A DNA stretch of 64,000 nt from Archaeoglobales archaeon (GTDB lineage: Archaea; Halobacteriota; Archaeoglobi; Archaeoglobales; Archaeoglobaceae), in the NCBI GenBank assembly GCA_030055595.1, contig JASFYH010000001.1, positions 124,001-188,000 of the forward strand. The letters are read 5' to 3'. The translations under genes and the position numbers were made by a program. How positions within the stretch are numbered: the stretch's first letter is position 1; the number at the start of each line of letters is the position of its first letter. Of this stretch, positions 19,686 to 30,360 are shown in pieces. The notes beneath the pieces are model-generated. The model was not told the origin of the DNA and did not search any database. It was given only the letters and a program-made list of their open reading frames with translations.

Positions 19686-20684
19686 AATTTGGATCAATCT
19701 TTCATTTTCTTCCCTTTTGCCGATCGTAGCCCTTATGAAATCACCTTCGAGTCCTATTAATCCGCTTAGATACCTAACTACAATTCTTTTTTCGAGAAGC
19801 TCCTCAAAAATATCTTTTTTAGCTCTGAACAAGAGGAAATTTGCCTCAGATGGGTAAACTTCAAATCCGAGCTTTTTAAGCTTTGAGAACACCCTTTCTC
19901 TTTCCTCAACGATCTTATCTCTGAGCCCGAGGTAATAGTTGATAGATCTTACTGCGGAGATCGCGGTTGCAACTCCTGGTGTAGGGATTGCAAAGGGAAG
20001 TCTCACCTTCTCCAAAGCCTCTGCAACTTCTTTTCTTGCGATCGCATAACCTATCCGCAATCCAGCAAGCCCAAAAAACTTTGAAAAACTTCTTAGGATT
20101 ATTACATTTTCAAATTCATGAACCAAATCGACCAAATTCTTTTTTGCGAATTCCGCGTAAGCTTCATCGATCAAAACGTATTCAGAGCATTCGGCAATTT
20201 TCTCAGCAGTTTTTCTGTCCACGGTGTTTCCAGTGGGATTGTTGGGTGAGCAGATGATCGAGAGCCTTGGTTTTTCTTTTTCAAAAAACTCCGGAGTGAT
20301 GGCATAGTTTTTGAAAATTGGAAGAAGAAGAGAAGAGTCTCTAAGCATAGCATAGGTTAAGTATAGGGAGTATGAGGGCATCGGAATTACAACTTTGTCG
20401 AGTTCATTAACAATAATATCACAAACTCTCGAAACAAGCTCAGAAGAACCACATCCCAGAGCTATATTTTCTATTTCCACGCCAAGATAGTCGCTTATAG
20501 CCTTCTTAAGCTTGGGATACGAAGCGTCGGGATATCTATTGATCTTGCTCAGGGATTCAAGATAGGCTTTTTTAACTTCTTCACTTGGCTCATAAGGGTT
20601 CTCATTTGAATTAAGTATTATAACGTCTCCTTCTGGAAAAATTCCAGCGTCATAGGGGTTTATGATCTTCACTACGCCTCGCAT
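19659..20684 (-). CDS. hisC: Histidinol-phosphate aminotransferase
   Basis: LNSNENPYEPS, SPNNPTGN, DEAYAEFA, RSFSKFFGLAGLRIGY. Confidence 0.9.
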   Translation of the reverse strand: MRGVVKIINPYDAGIFPEGDVIILNSNENPYEPSEEVKKAYLESLSKINRYPDASYPKLKKAISDYLGVEIENIALGCGSSELVSRVCDIIVNELDKVVIPMPSYSLYLTYAMLRDSSLLLPIFKNYAITPEFFEKEKPRLSIICSPNNPTGNTVDRKTAEKIAECSEYVLIDEAYAEFAKKNLVDLVHEFENVIILRSFSKFFGLAGLRIGYAIARKEVAEALEKVRLPFAIPTPGVATAISAVRSINYYLGLRDKIVEERERVFSKLKKLGFEVYPSEANFLLFRAKKDIFEELLEKRIVVRYLSGLIGLEGDFIRATIGKREENERLIQILERCVASA

Positions 20685-20848
20685 GTTTTCATAAAAAACT
20701 TTAGACTTTTAAAGAATTTCCTCTATAAAGAATGATCAAAAACGATCGGAAGAAATGAGAGCAGGTGTCTCCAAAAGATCACTGCGGTTTGAAAAGAGTT
20801 AAAATCAATAATGAGCTCCCCAGATCCCCGCTGGTGGTTAAATTACGC

Positions 20849-21337
20849 CTACCAATCGAGAAGTTTTTCAATTTTATCTGGTTTCACTCCAGTCTGCACT
20901 CCGGGTTGCTTGGGTCGATATCCAAGTTTATCACCATATAGCTCAAAAAGATATTTTGCGGAAAGCTTTGCTATTTCATGGATTTTTAGATCTGAGATCT
21001 CTGCTTCTCGTTTTTCTCTCCTTTTATCTACGTAGTAAACACAGAATAAGCATCTATACTTTGAGATCTTCTTTGGTTCTACGTCGGAAAATATGTCTTC
21101 AAGAGCTTCAAGAGAACAGTAGGCTCCATCACTGAATTTGCAATTATTTATTTTCTCATTGGCTATTTCATTGACCGCATTCATGAATTCTCGCAATTCT
21201 GAGGAATCGCTCTTCTTTTTAGTAAAATACCATTCTATTAATTTATAAACTAACTCTTGAGGAGATATATTCGCCTCTTCAGCCTTATTGATCAAAAGAT
21301 CCTCAAGCTCGGGAGGAATGTCAATAACCAGTCTCAT
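20849..21337 (-). CDS. Ribbon-helix-helix-like protein with Cys-containing C-terminal region
   Basis: MRLVIDIPPELEDLLINKAEEANISPQELVYKLIEWY; start overlaps stop of the actin-like gene. Confidence 0.55.
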   Translation of the reverse strand: MRLVIDIPPELEDLLINKAEEANISPQELVYKLIEWYFTKKKSDSSELREFMNAVNEIANEKINNCKFSDGAYCSLEALEDIFSDVEPKKISKYRCLFCVYYVDKRREKREAEISDLKIHEIAKLSAKYLFELYGDKLGYRPKQPGVQTGVKPDKIEKLLDW

Positions 21338-22338
21338 GTTCTCTTCTTCTTCTCTTTCTTTTCTTTCTCTTCTTCTGATTTCTCCTCACCTTTCCCTGTC
21401 TCACTTTTTATTTCAACCTTCTCTAAAAAAGTTTTTGCAAGGAGGTAGTAGCCCATTGCATTGCTTGTTATCGGATTTTCAGGCCTTCTTATTTCACCGA
21501 TATCGCTAAAGCCTTCTTTTAAGGTATCAAAAACTTTCGGAAGCAAGACACCGCCACCAGTGACCACAAAGTTATCCAGTAGCATAGTGGAGAGTCCTTC
21601 AAGTAAAGTTTTTGTTTTATTTACTATTTTGTCGGCCCAGAGTTTCATCATTCTTTCATACTCATTTAAGACCTCTTCTCTCTTCACTGAGATCTTTTTA
21701 CCGCTCCTGACTCTTCCTATAGTATAATTCTCGTTCAATAGCATTTTTGTCATCTCTTCGGGAGAAACAGCTATACCTATCCGATCTCTGATCAAAACTT
21801 CAAGGTTTTCATAGAGCTTATCAACGCCTGTAAGCATTGTGTCCCCTCTTAAGTATTCCATCTCCGAGAGAACAAGTATGTCGGTGGTGCCGAAACCTAT
21901 ATCGATGCACACACCAGTCTCTATACTCATCGAAGCTAGAGTTCCAACAGGCTCTGGAAACACAAGAACCCTCGTTTTAAGTTCTTTTTCAAGCTGGGAT
22001 TTTAGTTCTTCCCTCTCTTTCTTCGAAGACTTTACCGGTAAACCGGTTGCAACAACCTCGGGTTCAATTTCGAGCTTTTTCAGCCCGTATTTCGCAAGTT
22101 CCGTGAAGGATGTGTGGATCACTCTCCCATCCTGAATAGGTCTATAGACTTCCATACCTTCTACCGCCCCGAGAATAGAAAGTGCTTGGTCACCTACATA
22201 AACTCCTTTCGTTTCAGCTTTCAAAGACCAGTCCTTTTCTTCTCCGTAGGCAACAATGGAGGGATACATCAAGACGTTCTTACCGTCTGAAGTTATTTTG
22301 GTGTAATTTGTCCCTATGTCCAAGCCAACAATCTTCAT
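21334..22338 (-). CDS. Actin-like ATPase (ParM/Ta0583-type)
   Basis: GLDIGTNYTKI phosphate-1, CIDIGFGTTDILV phosphate-2, VVTGGGVLLPKV adenosine motif. Confidence 0.82.
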   Translation of the reverse strand: MKIVGLDIGTNYTKITSDGKNVLMYPSIVAYGEEKDWSLKAETKGVYVGDQALSILGAVEGMEVYRPIQDGRVIHTSFTELAKYGLKKLEIEPEVVATGLPVKSSKKEREELKSQLEKELKTRVLVFPEPVGTLASMSIETGVCIDIGFGTTDILVLSEMEYLRGDTMLTGVDKLYENLEVLIRDRIGIAVSPEEMTKMLLNENYTIGRVRSGKKISVKREEVLNEYERMMKLWADKIVNKTKTLLEGLSTMLLDNFVVTGGGVLLPKVFDTLKEGFSDIGEIRRPENPITSNAMGYYLLAKTFLEKVEIKSETGKGEEKSEEEKEKKEKKKRT

Positions 22339-22438
22339 TGTTAAATCTAATATTGTGGGATATAAAAAAATTGTGTGCCACGACTAAACATTGCAAACTC
22401 TCGAAAGTAAAATAAAGTCTTAGAACTTTATTTTTCTA

Positions 22439-22690
22439 ATGCTTGGATTTGAGGAGATCATATTTATCGCAATAGTAGCCTTGCTAATTTTGAGCCCCGA
22501 GAAGCTGACGGAATTTGCAAGGGAGATCGGGAAGATCTATGCGGAATATAAGAAGGCTAAGAGGTTGGTAGAACTCGAAATTTTATATGGCGTCTCCGAA
22601 GAGAAATTGAAGGAAGATCTGGAGAAGAAATATAAAGAACTAGAGATAGAAGTAGAAGAGACTAAAGCCGAGAGATCTCCTCCTCGCTAA
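22439..22690 (+). CDS. tatA: TatA-family translocase subunit
   Basis: MLGFEEIIFIAIVALLILSPEKLTEFAREIGKIYAEYKKA. Confidence 0.75.
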   Translation: MLGFEEIIFIAIVALLILSPEKLTEFAREIGKIYAEYKKAKRLVELEILYGVSEEKLKEDLEKKYKELEIEVEETKAERSPPR

Positions 22691-23240
22691 ATCCAGTAAG
22701 TTCGATCACACTCAAGCCAGTTCTTAATTCTTTTGTTTCCATTTCTGAGAGTTTCTCTTTGAAGCTTTCATCAGAAAGAATAAGACTATTTCCAAAAGGA
22801 TCTTCGAGAATTATAGTCAACTCCTCATCACCCTCCACGACCCCGTTTATTTTTTGCAAGATCCATTCACACCTCTTAACTTTATCTGCGTCTTCTTCAT
22901 TCCATTTCATGGCTATTCTGACTATGTCCGCGACCCTGGTCAGAACACCTTCAAGATTTGTTATGAAAGCCTGACTTGCTGGCCCCGGCTCTATTGAAAC
23001 CCCTATTTCTGGGATCTTTATTGTTCCTGAAGTGGAGCGAATCACCTTGGTGAATAGATTCTTCCGGTTTGCCCTGATCCTATACCTAGATGGTTCTTTT
23101 TCGCCTAAAACGATCGAATCCGCATGCTTGAACCCGCATTCACAGAAAGCAGAGGTAAGAAGGATCTTATCAAAAAAAGGGACTTCGTAAGTATCTACAA
23201 TAAGCCTAAGTTCCCTGCCACAGATCGGGCAAGAGATCAT
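22662..23240 (-). CDS. ZPR1-type zinc-finger protein
   Basis: CPICGRELRL...CECGFKHADSIVLGEKEPSRY. Confidence 0.85.
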   Translation of the reverse strand: MISCPICGRELRLIVDTYEVPFFDKILLTSAFCECGFKHADSIVLGEKEPSRYRIRANRKNLFTKVIRSTSGTIKIPEIGVSIEPGPASQAFITNLEGVLTRVADIVRIAMKWNEEDADKVKRCEWILQKINGVVEGDEELTIILEDPFGNSLILSDESFKEKLSEMETKELRTGLSVIELTGFSEEEISRL

Positions 23241-23599
23241 TTAACTCCTCTAATCTTGTTTCTGTCCACTTTTATACCTGTTGGGGTTATAACGACGTAT
23301 TCTTCTCCAAGTCCAACAATGTCGCCATTAATTTCATCAGCAAGCTGTTTAAGATCTTTTAGAATTCGATCAAGTGTTAGTTTGTCATGCTTTATGAACG
23401 CCACATCCGCTACTATTATATTTCCATCATAGATCTCCTTCTTGATCCTTGGAATCTCATTTAAACCCGTTACTTCTGCCACTTTAATTAACACTGAAGC
23501 TTTTTCACTAATTTCCGCCTCGTATTGAGACAAATCGAGTTCCTCATAATCCTCTATTGTAACCTTTTCCTTGCTCTTAAATTTCTCGAGTATCCCCAT
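23237..23599 (-). CDS. sepF: SepF-like cell division protein
   Basis: 120 aa; DGNIIVADVAFIKHDKLTLDRILKDLKQLADEINGDIVGLGEEYVVITPTGIKV. Confidence 0.85.
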   Translation of the reverse strand: MGILEKFKSKEKVTIEDYEELDLSQYEAEISEKASVLIKVAEVTGLNEIPRIKKEIYDGNIIVADVAFIKHDKLTLDRILKDLKQLADEINGDIVGLGEEYVVITPTGIKVDRNKIRGVK

Positions 23600-23638
23600 G
23601 AGACCACCTAAAATTAAAATGTAGGAAAGTATTTAACC

Positions 23639-24829
23639 TTAACGCTTAGCCTTTAGAAGTTTCAGAACAAACTGGTAGCTCTTGATAAGATCATGGCGGT
23701 GGAGGTATAGCATCGGGACTGAAATCAGAATGTAAACGAAGCTCAGAAGATAACGAGTTTCGACGCTTTGGTAAACAAATTGTGCGAGAAATAGTCCGAG
23801 CAATGCGAGTGCTTCAAAGAAGCTGAATCTCAGGTTCACTATAACCGCAACTCCAAGCAATGATTGCGCTGCGGTTAGCAAAAATTCCTCTCTTTGCCGA
23901 TCATCGAGCGGTAAAGAGCTTGGATTCGCTAAGGAAATGCTGTAGATCAAAGCCAAACAGCCCACAAGCAGTGTCCACTGGTTTACCTTTGAAGAAACAA
24001 GAGTGTTGAAGCTTGCAGTAGTGCGAAGTTTTCTAACAAAATAAATGGCTACGATGAACTCAGGAGCCTCGCTTGCAAGCGGAGCGATCCACTGAACCAT
24101 CAGAAATTCGTCAATTCCAAAGATCCTTGCAGAATTAACAAGACCTTCGGCAAAGGCTTCAACGCTTATTAGAATTACGAATGCGGAAAAGATCAACATC
24201 AGAACGACTGAAGTTCTCCTTTTTTGGGCTGGAAAACAGCAAAGGTAAGCGGGAACTCCAACTGCGGTGAATTCCTCTCTTTCAGCCTTTGTCGCGAGGT
24301 ATACGTAAAGCAGGAACATTGAGCTCAAGATAGCGGTGTCAAAAAGCGAAATAGAGCCTTTTATAGGTATAGAAAAGCAGTAAAGAGAAGCTAAGAGCAA
24401 TACAAAGAATTCAAGCCTTATGCCTTCATCAAGCTCGATCTCCTTTTTTCTAAGCTTTAGCATTGCAACAATTGCAACAAGGCTCCAGCCAATGCCAAGC
24501 AGTAGCCTATTTGCACCAGTCATATTCGCTGCAGCGTAGTGAATATACTCTCCGCCAGCTTTGCCCGCCATCCATGTAAAATACATGTCGACTGCATATT
24601 CAGGTAGCACAGCTATCAAAGCGACGATCGCAAGGCTTAGAGATCTTGGCAAGTCTTTTTCTGCGGTTTCAGCACCCCATGAAAGAAGGAATGCTGCGGA
24701 GATAACAGCAATTCCCGACAACAATGCTTCTATTGGTGCGGAATAGTGATAATTGAATAAATAAGATATGATCCAAGGGATCGTGCCAAGAATTGCAAGC
24801 AGAATGAAGATCTTTTCCTTTAGGAACAT
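23639..24829 (-). CDS. Sodium/calcium exchanger family membrane protein
   Basis: Repeated alpha motifs: ALIAVLPEYAVDMYFTW and WIAPLASEAPEFIVAIYF. Confidence 0.8.
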   Translation of the reverse strand: MFLKEKIFILLAILGTIPWIISYLFNYHYSAPIEALLSGIAVISAAFLLSWGAETAEKDLPRSLSLAIVALIAVLPEYAVDMYFTWMAGKAGGEYIHYAAANMTGANRLLLGIGWSLVAIVAMLKLRKKEIELDEGIRLEFFVLLLASLYCFSIPIKGSISLFDTAILSSMFLLYVYLATKAEREEFTAVGVPAYLCCFPAQKRRTSVVLMLIFSAFVILISVEAFAEGLVNSARIFGIDEFLMVQWIAPLASEAPEFIVAIYFVRKLRTTASFNTLVSSKVNQWTLLVGCLALIYSISLANPSSLPLDDRQREEFLLTAAQSLLGVAVIVNLRFSFFEALALLGLFLAQFVYQSVETRYLLSFVYILISVPMLYLHRHDLIKSYQFVLKLLKAKR

Positions 24830-24876
24830 CGTTCGCAGTTAACTCAGGTTTTAAAAATTTTTGCGAAAATTTAGAA

Positions 24877-25578
24877 CTAAATTGCTTCTGTGGGCTCGAT
24901 TCTAACGTTCAGATATATGAAAGGAGTGTCAAGCACCGCAACTACGAACTTCATCGCATAGGAGGTTATGAAGATCTCAAATATCCCTTCCCAACCCAAA
25001 GCCTGCAGGAATTCTGGATTGAATACCACAAAGAATAGAAGAGTGAACGTAACGTTGTCTATGAACTGCGAAACCATCGTCGAAGCATTGTTTCTCAGCC
25101 ATAGGAATTTGCCCTTTGTTCTCTTCTTCCAGAGCTCAAAAGCCCATATGTCGTGAAGCTGTGAGATTATGTAAGCTGTAAGGCTTGCAACCATTGCAGA
25201 AGGCATGAACTGGAAAACCTGAGCCATTGCTGGGCTAATCGTGTCGCTTTCATGAGGCTCAAATAAGATCGTTAACTGCATTATGATCGTTGCGAAGATC
25301 ATTGCAAAGAAGCCCGCAAGAACCGCCTTTCGCGCATATTTTGCACCGAAGCGTTCTGTTAGTATGTCAGTCGCAAGAAAAGTCGAGCCATAGATCACGT
25401 TTCCCATTGCGGTAACCAAGCCAAAGACTTCGATGATCTTTGTGACTTGAATGTTGGCTATTACTATTGCCAGAGCCATCCAGACGTAAAGTCCCGCCTT
25501 TCCGAAGAGCTTAAAGGCTATGGTGATTCCTGTGAAGCAAACGATCAAGAGCAAGAAGCCAAGGATCTCGTTCAGCAT
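24877..25578 (-). CDS. Queuosine-precursor transporter (YhhQ family)
   Basis: [46 protein letters not shown]. Confidence 0.82.
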   Translation of the reverse strand: MLNEILGFLLLIVCFTGITIAFKLFGKAGLYVWMALAIVIANIQVTKIIEVFGLVTAMGNVIYGSTFLATDILTERFGAKYARKAVLAGFFAMIFATIIMQLTILFEPHESDTISPAMAQVFQFMPSAMVASLTAYIISQLHDIWAFELWKKRTKGKFLWLRNNASTMVSQFIDNVTFTLLFFVVFNPEFLQALGWEGIFEIFITSYAMKFVVAVLDTPFIYLNVRIEPTEAI

Positions 25579-28151
25579 AGCACAAATACTACGCTTTTTG
25601 GAGTCTCAATTTTCTCAGCTTCAACGCCTCTAACGGTTCTTTTAAGCTCGAATTCAAACCATTCTGGCTTTAATTCAATTTTTTCTTCGCCAATGCCTAT
25701 TTCTAATGGCTCTTTTGTTAGCTTCAGCTTTTCTGACTCGCTTAGCCTTTCAACAGCCTTAATAATTTCCTTCACTCGATCTTTGAACAGAGGTCCGAGA
25801 ACTGCAAATTTTGGCTTGATCTTCTTAACCTCCTCTTTCGTAGCGGGCATTTCCTTGGTGATCTCAACTTCCGAGCTCGTTGCAAATTTAAGATCTAAAG
25901 CGTCAAGATCGAGCTGTGTAAAAACGATTATTTTCTTAAGCGGGGCATTTAAAGCAAGTCCTTTGTCATGCTTGAACTTCCTAATTGCTGAAATGATTTC
26001 CTTCATCTCCTCCCCCGCCTTTTCCGCTTGCTCATCGATCATTTGCCATTCAACGCTGGGATAGCTCTGCAAATGAACACTACCTTTGGAGAACTTCTGC
26101 CAGATCTCCTCGGTTATAAATGGCGTAATTGGGGCTAAAAGCCTCAGAATTCGATCAAGTGTGTATTTAAGCGTAAACTTCGCTGGATCCGATTCTTCTC
26201 CAGAGTAAAGTCTACCCTTCACAAGCTCTATGTAGTTGTCCGCAAGCTCATACCATACAAAGCTTCTTATTGCCTTAAGAGCATCATCAAATCTGTATTT
26301 GTCCATATTCTCGCGAACGAAAGCTATAAGTCTGCTCAGCTTTGAAATGATCCATTTGTCCGCAATTCTCAGCCTTTCAATATCTTCAGGTTTCTCTTCG
26401 TAATCGCTAATGTGCGTCAAGGCAAATCTTGCAACGCTCCAGAGCTTTTGCTGAAATCTGCTCGCAGCAACAACTTCTCGCCAGCTGAAGATCAGATCTT
26501 CACCAATAACACCGCTTGCAGCCCACTGACGAAGCGCATCCGCACCGTATTTCTCTACAACTTCTTCAGGGCTTATCACATTGCCAATGCTCTTGCTCAT
26601 CTTTCTTCCGTCTTCACCGAAAACGATGCCGTTGATCACGATCTCCTTCCACGGGATCTCGTTCTCAAGAGCCTGAGAGCGAAGGATCGTGTAGAAAGCC
26701 CAAGTCCTTATGATGTCATGCCCCTGCGGGCGAAGTGAAACAGGATATTCCTTTAGCTGAGGCCAGCCCGCAATAACCAGTGGTGTGATGCTTGAGTCCA
26801 TCCAGGTGTCGAGAACGTCTTTCTCACCCTCGAACTCGCTACTTCCACATTCGCAAGGCTTTCTTGGTTTCTCTTTTGTCGGATCAACAGGAAGCCAGTC
26901 CTCTTCAGCAACAATCACTTTTCCGCACTTCTTGCAATACCAGACTGGAATTGGTGTAGCAAAGACTCTCTGCCTGCTTATAACCCAGTCCCATTCCATC
27001 GCCTCAACCCAGCTTAGAAGTCTATCGAACATGAACTCTGGCACCCACTTGATCTTCTTAGCGATCTCAACGATCTTTTCCTTGTCAACCTTTACAAACC
27101 ACTGCTCCGCTGGAAAGATCTCAACAGGAGTCTTGCAACGCCAGCAAACTCCGACGTTGTGCTCAACTTCTTCCTGCCTCAAAACTTTACCCTCTGCCTT
27201 CAGATCCGCGATGATCTTCTCCCTTGCCTCAGAGATCTTTAAACCCTGATATTTCCCAGCAAGCTCATTCAAGGTTCCATTGCGGTTAATTGTGTTTCTA
27301 AGCTCAAGTTCATACTTCTTCCACCACTTCACATCTTGTCGATCGCCAAATGTGCAGATCATCACAATTCCCGTGCCAAAATTAGGATCCACCGCCTCGT
27401 CCGCAATGATCTTAACTTCATGTCCTCCGACAGGAACCTTTACTTTTTTGCCAACCAAATGCGTGTATCTTTTGTCTTCAGGGTTCACCGCTAAAGCCAC
27501 GCAGGCGGGAATTAGCTCAGGACGGGTTGTGGCGATAACAACGTCATCTGAAAATTTTATATAATTAAGCTTTGTTTTTCCTTTCCTGTATTCGATCTCA
27601 GCCAAAGCTATCGTTGTTTCGCACCTTGGGCAAATTATGACTGGATGATAGCCCCGATAAATTAGCCCATTTTTGAACATTCTAACAAAAGAGATCTGGG
27701 TCTTTGTATAATACTCTGGATACATAGTAATGTATTCCTTGCTCCAGTCTATGCTGAAGCCAAGTCTTTTCGCCGTTTTACGCATTTTCTCTATGTTTCC
27801 TTCAGTGAACTTAACGCAAAGTTCCCTGAACTTTTCTCTGTCAACTTCGTTCTTCTTTATCCCGTATTTCTCCTCAACCTTTACTTCAGTTGGCAATCCA
27901 TGGCAGTCCCAGCCCTGAGGAAACATGACCTCATAGCCGTTCATTCGTTTGTATCGAGCTATAAAATCAATTATACACCAATTGAGGGCATGACCTATAT
28001 GAAAAGAACCCGTGGGATAAGGAGGGGGAGTATCGATTATGTAATGTGGCTTCTTCGAATTCCAGTCAAAGTAGAACATCTTTTCATCCCAGCTTTTAAG
28101 CCATTTTTCCTCAACCTCAATGCTCCTATATTCCTTTTCCATGGTTTGCAA
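25572..28151 (-). CDS. valS: Valyl-tRNA synthetase
   Basis: [26 protein letters not shown]; 859 aa with anticodon-binding domain. Confidence 0.95.
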   Translation of the reverse strand: MQTMEKEYRSIEVEEKWLKSWDEKMFYFDWNSKKPHYIIDTPPPYPTGSFHIGHALNWCIIDFIARYKRMNGYEVMFPQGWDCHGLPTEVKVEEKYGIKKNEVDREKFRELCVKFTEGNIEKMRKTAKRLGFSIDWSKEYITMYPEYYTKTQISFVRMFKNGLIYRGYHPVIICPRCETTIALAEIEYRKGKTKLNYIKFSDDVVIATTRPELIPACVALAVNPEDKRYTHLVGKKVKVPVGGHEVKIIADEAVDPNFGTGIVMICTFGDRQDVKWWKKYELELRNTINRNGTLNELAGKYQGLKISEAREKIIADLKAEGKVLRQEEVEHNVGVCWRCKTPVEIFPAEQWFVKVDKEKIVEIAKKIKWVPEFMFDRLLSWVEAMEWDWVISRQRVFATPIPVWYCKKCGKVIVAEEDWLPVDPTKEKPRKPCECGSSEFEGEKDVLDTWMDSSITPLVIAGWPQLKEYPVSLRPQGHDIIRTWAFYTILRSQALENEIPWKEIVINGIVFGEDGRKMSKSIGNVISPEEVVEKYGADALRQWAASGVIGEDLIFSWREVVAASRFQQKLWSVARFALTHISDYEEKPEDIERLRIADKWIISKLSRLIAFVRENMDKYRFDDALKAIRSFVWYELADNYIELVKGRLYSGEESDPAKFTLKYTLDRILRLLAPITPFITEEIWQKFSKGSVHLQSYPSVEWQMIDEQAEKAGEEMKEIISAIRKFKHDKGLALNAPLKKIIVFTQLDLDALDLKFATSSEVEITKEMPATKEEVKKIKPKFAVLGPLFKDRVKEIIKAVERLSESEKLKLTKEPLEIGIGEEKIELKPEWFEFELKRTVRGVEAEKIETPKSVVFVLC

Positions 28152-28251
28152 TCTGTGTTAAGCATATATTTTTTGCCTTTAAGTAATTGGCAAAGAAGCG
28201 AGCTGAGCAAATTAACTTCACGAAAAAAACATATAAACTGCTCCAACGATA

Positions 28252-28545
28252 TTGCATATGATCTCGGTAGAGGAATTTAAAGAAGCATGGAAAGAGATTG
28301 AAATTGAAGAGGCTAAAAAGGAATTTTTAGCTCACCTTTATGTCTACGTCATAGTGAACGTATTCTTAGCCATTGTTAACTACCTAACTTCTCCAGACCA
28401 GCTCTGGTTCTACTGGGTTCCCCTTGCTTGGGGCATCGGTTTGGCTTTTCACTTTGTATTCTCTCGCAACAGATTTGTGATCCCCGACTGGGAAGGCAAG
28501 GTTGCAAAGGTTGAAATGAGGGCAAGGAAAGGAAAAGAACAGTAA
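28252..28545 (+). CDS. 2TM-domain protein
   Basis: EEAKKEFLAHLYVYVIVNVFLAIVNYLTSPDQLWFYWVPLAWGIGLAFHF. Confidence 0.7.
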   Translation: MHMISVEEFKEAWKEIEIEEAKKEFLAHLYVYVIVNVFLAIVNYLTSPDQLWFYWVPLAWGIGLAFHFVFSRNRFVIPDWEGKVAKVEMRARKGKEQ

Positions 28546-28603
28546 AATTTCACTTGCTATGAAAAACGGGTAAGATTTATTAATTACAGAATAAAGAAGT
28601 GTC

Positions 28604-29761
28604 ATGAATCCCGTAAAATTTGCGGAGGACATTTACTGGGTAGGTGCCTTAGACTGGGAAGAAAAAGATTTTCACAACTTTCAGACGCCACGAGGGTTGA
28701 CTTATAACTCCTATTTGATTCTGGATGAAAAGAAGGTTGTAATCGATGCGGTAAAGCATAAGTTTGTTTCAGAGCAAATTGAAAGGATCTCAAAGCTCAT
28801 AGATCCGAAGGAGATCGACTATGTGGTTGTGAATCACATAGAGCCGGATCATGCAAGTGGTCTTGCAGATCTTATGCGAGTGGCAAAGAAAGCGGTTGTG
28901 ATCTGCTCGCAAAGAGGCAAAGAAGGGCTATGCAAGAATTTTGATTGCAAAGACTGGAATTTCATGGTCGTAAAAAATGGAGACACGCTTAAAATTGGCA
29001 AAAGAACGCTAATGTTCCTTGACATGACAATGCTACACTGGCCTGACAGCATTGCAACCTACGTCGTTGAGGACAAGATCTTATTCTCAAACGACGCATT
29101 TGGACAGCATGTTGCAAGTGAAGAGCGATTTGCTGAGGAGCTTGGTGTAGAAGAAGCTCTGAAATGGGCTAAGCTATACTATGCAAACATCCTGATGCCC
29201 TTGGCAACGCTGATCAAGAAGAAGCTTGAAGAGCTTAAAGGGGTTGAGGTTAAGCTGATCGCTCCAAGTCACGGGGTTGCTTGGAGAGATCCAAAGATTA
29301 TAATTGAGCATTACAGGAAATGGGCGGATTTCGAGACAGAGAATAAGGTTGTTGTCGTTTACGACACGATGTGGGGCTCTACAGAGAAGCTTGCAAGAGC
29401 AATAGCTGAAGGGGCGAGCAAGAATGCAAAAGTCAGGCTTTTCCACACCCGAAAGGATTCTTGGACTGAGATTGTTTCAGAAATTCTGGATGCCAAAGCC
29501 ATAGCAGTTGGAGCACCAACGATCCACAATTCGCTCTTTCCACCTGTTGCAGGCTTTCTGAGCTACCTTAAGAGCCTTAAGCCGAAGAACAAGAAAGCCT
29601 TAGCCTTTGGTTCCTATGGCTGGAATGGTGTTGCGGTAAAGGAAATTGCAAAAGCCTTGGAAGAGCTTGGATATGAAACGAAGCAGTTTGCGGTTAAATT
29701 TAAGCCAACGAAAGAGGAACTTGAAAAAGCCTACGAGTTGGGGGTTGAGCTGGCGAAATGA
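28604..29761 (+). CDS. fprA: F420H2 oxidase / A-type flavoprotein (flavodiiron)
   Basis: HIEPDHASG, diiron ligands, then flavodoxin domain VVVYDTMWGSTEKLARAIAEGA. Confidence 0.9.
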   Translation: MNPVKFAEDIYWVGALDWEEKDFHNFQTPRGLTYNSYLILDEKKVVIDAVKHKFVSEQIERISKLIDPKEIDYVVVNHIEPDHASGLADLMRVAKKAVVICSQRGKEGLCKNFDCKDWNFMVVKNGDTLKIGKRTLMFLDMTMLHWPDSIATYVVEDKILFSNDAFGQHVASEERFAEELGVEEALKWAKLYYANILMPLATLIKKKLEELKGVEVKLIAPSHGVAWRDPKIIIEHYRKWADFETENKVVVVYDTMWGSTEKLARAIAEGASKNAKVRLFHTRKDSWTEIVSEILDAKAIAVGAPTIHNSLFPPVAGFLSYLKSLKPKNKKALAFGSYGWNGVAVKEIAKALEELGYETKQFAVKFKPTKEELEKAYELGVELAK

Positions 29762-30360
29762 TTCTCGGAATCTGCGGTAGCCCAAGAAAGAAGGCTACAG
29801 AGTTTGTGCTGAACAAGGCACTTGAAATGCTAAGCGACTTGGGCTTTGAAACTAAATTTTTTACGGTTAGGGGAAAAAACATAGGCTTCTGCCAGCATTG
29901 CGATTACTGCCTTAAGCACAAGGAGTGCAAGCTTAAGGACGACATGGTTGAGCTTTATGAATTGCTTGGAAAGGCAAAAGGCATAATTATAGCAACTCCA
30001 GTTTACAATGGTGGCGTTAGCGCCCAGATCAAGGCAGTTATGGATCGTTGCAGAGCCCTGGTTGCGAAGAACTTCGATTTCTTCAGGGGCAAAGTTGGAA
30101 TGGCTATTGCAGTTGGCGGAGACAGAATTGGTGGACAGGAGCTTGCAATCCAGCAGATCTTGACTTTTTACATTTTAAACGGCATGATTCCAGTAAGTGG
30201 TGGAGCTTTTGGTGCAAACCTTGGAGCAACATTCTGGAGCAAAGACTCTCTTGAAGGTGTCATGGAAGACGAAGAGGGGTTCAGGAGCCTGAGAAAAACC
30301 ATTAAGAGGTTTGCTGAGCTTTTGAGGATTTATGAAGGTCGCTTGGGGAATAACGGGTAG
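29758..30360 (+). CDS. NADPH-dependent FMN reductase-type iron-sulfur flavoprotein
   Basis: ILGICGSPRKKATEFVLNKAL; CQHCDYCLKHKECKLKDDM; ATPVYNGGVSAQIKAVMDRC. Confidence 0.85.
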   Translation: MILGICGSPRKKATEFVLNKALEMLSDLGFETKFFTVRGKNIGFCQHCDYCLKHKECKLKDDMVELYELLGKAKGIIIATPVYNGGVSAQIKAVMDRCRALVAKNFDFFRGKVGMAIAVGGDRIGGQELAIQQILTFYILNGMIPVSGGAFGANLGATFWSKDSLEGVMEDEEGFRSLRKTIKRFAELLRIYEGRLGNNG

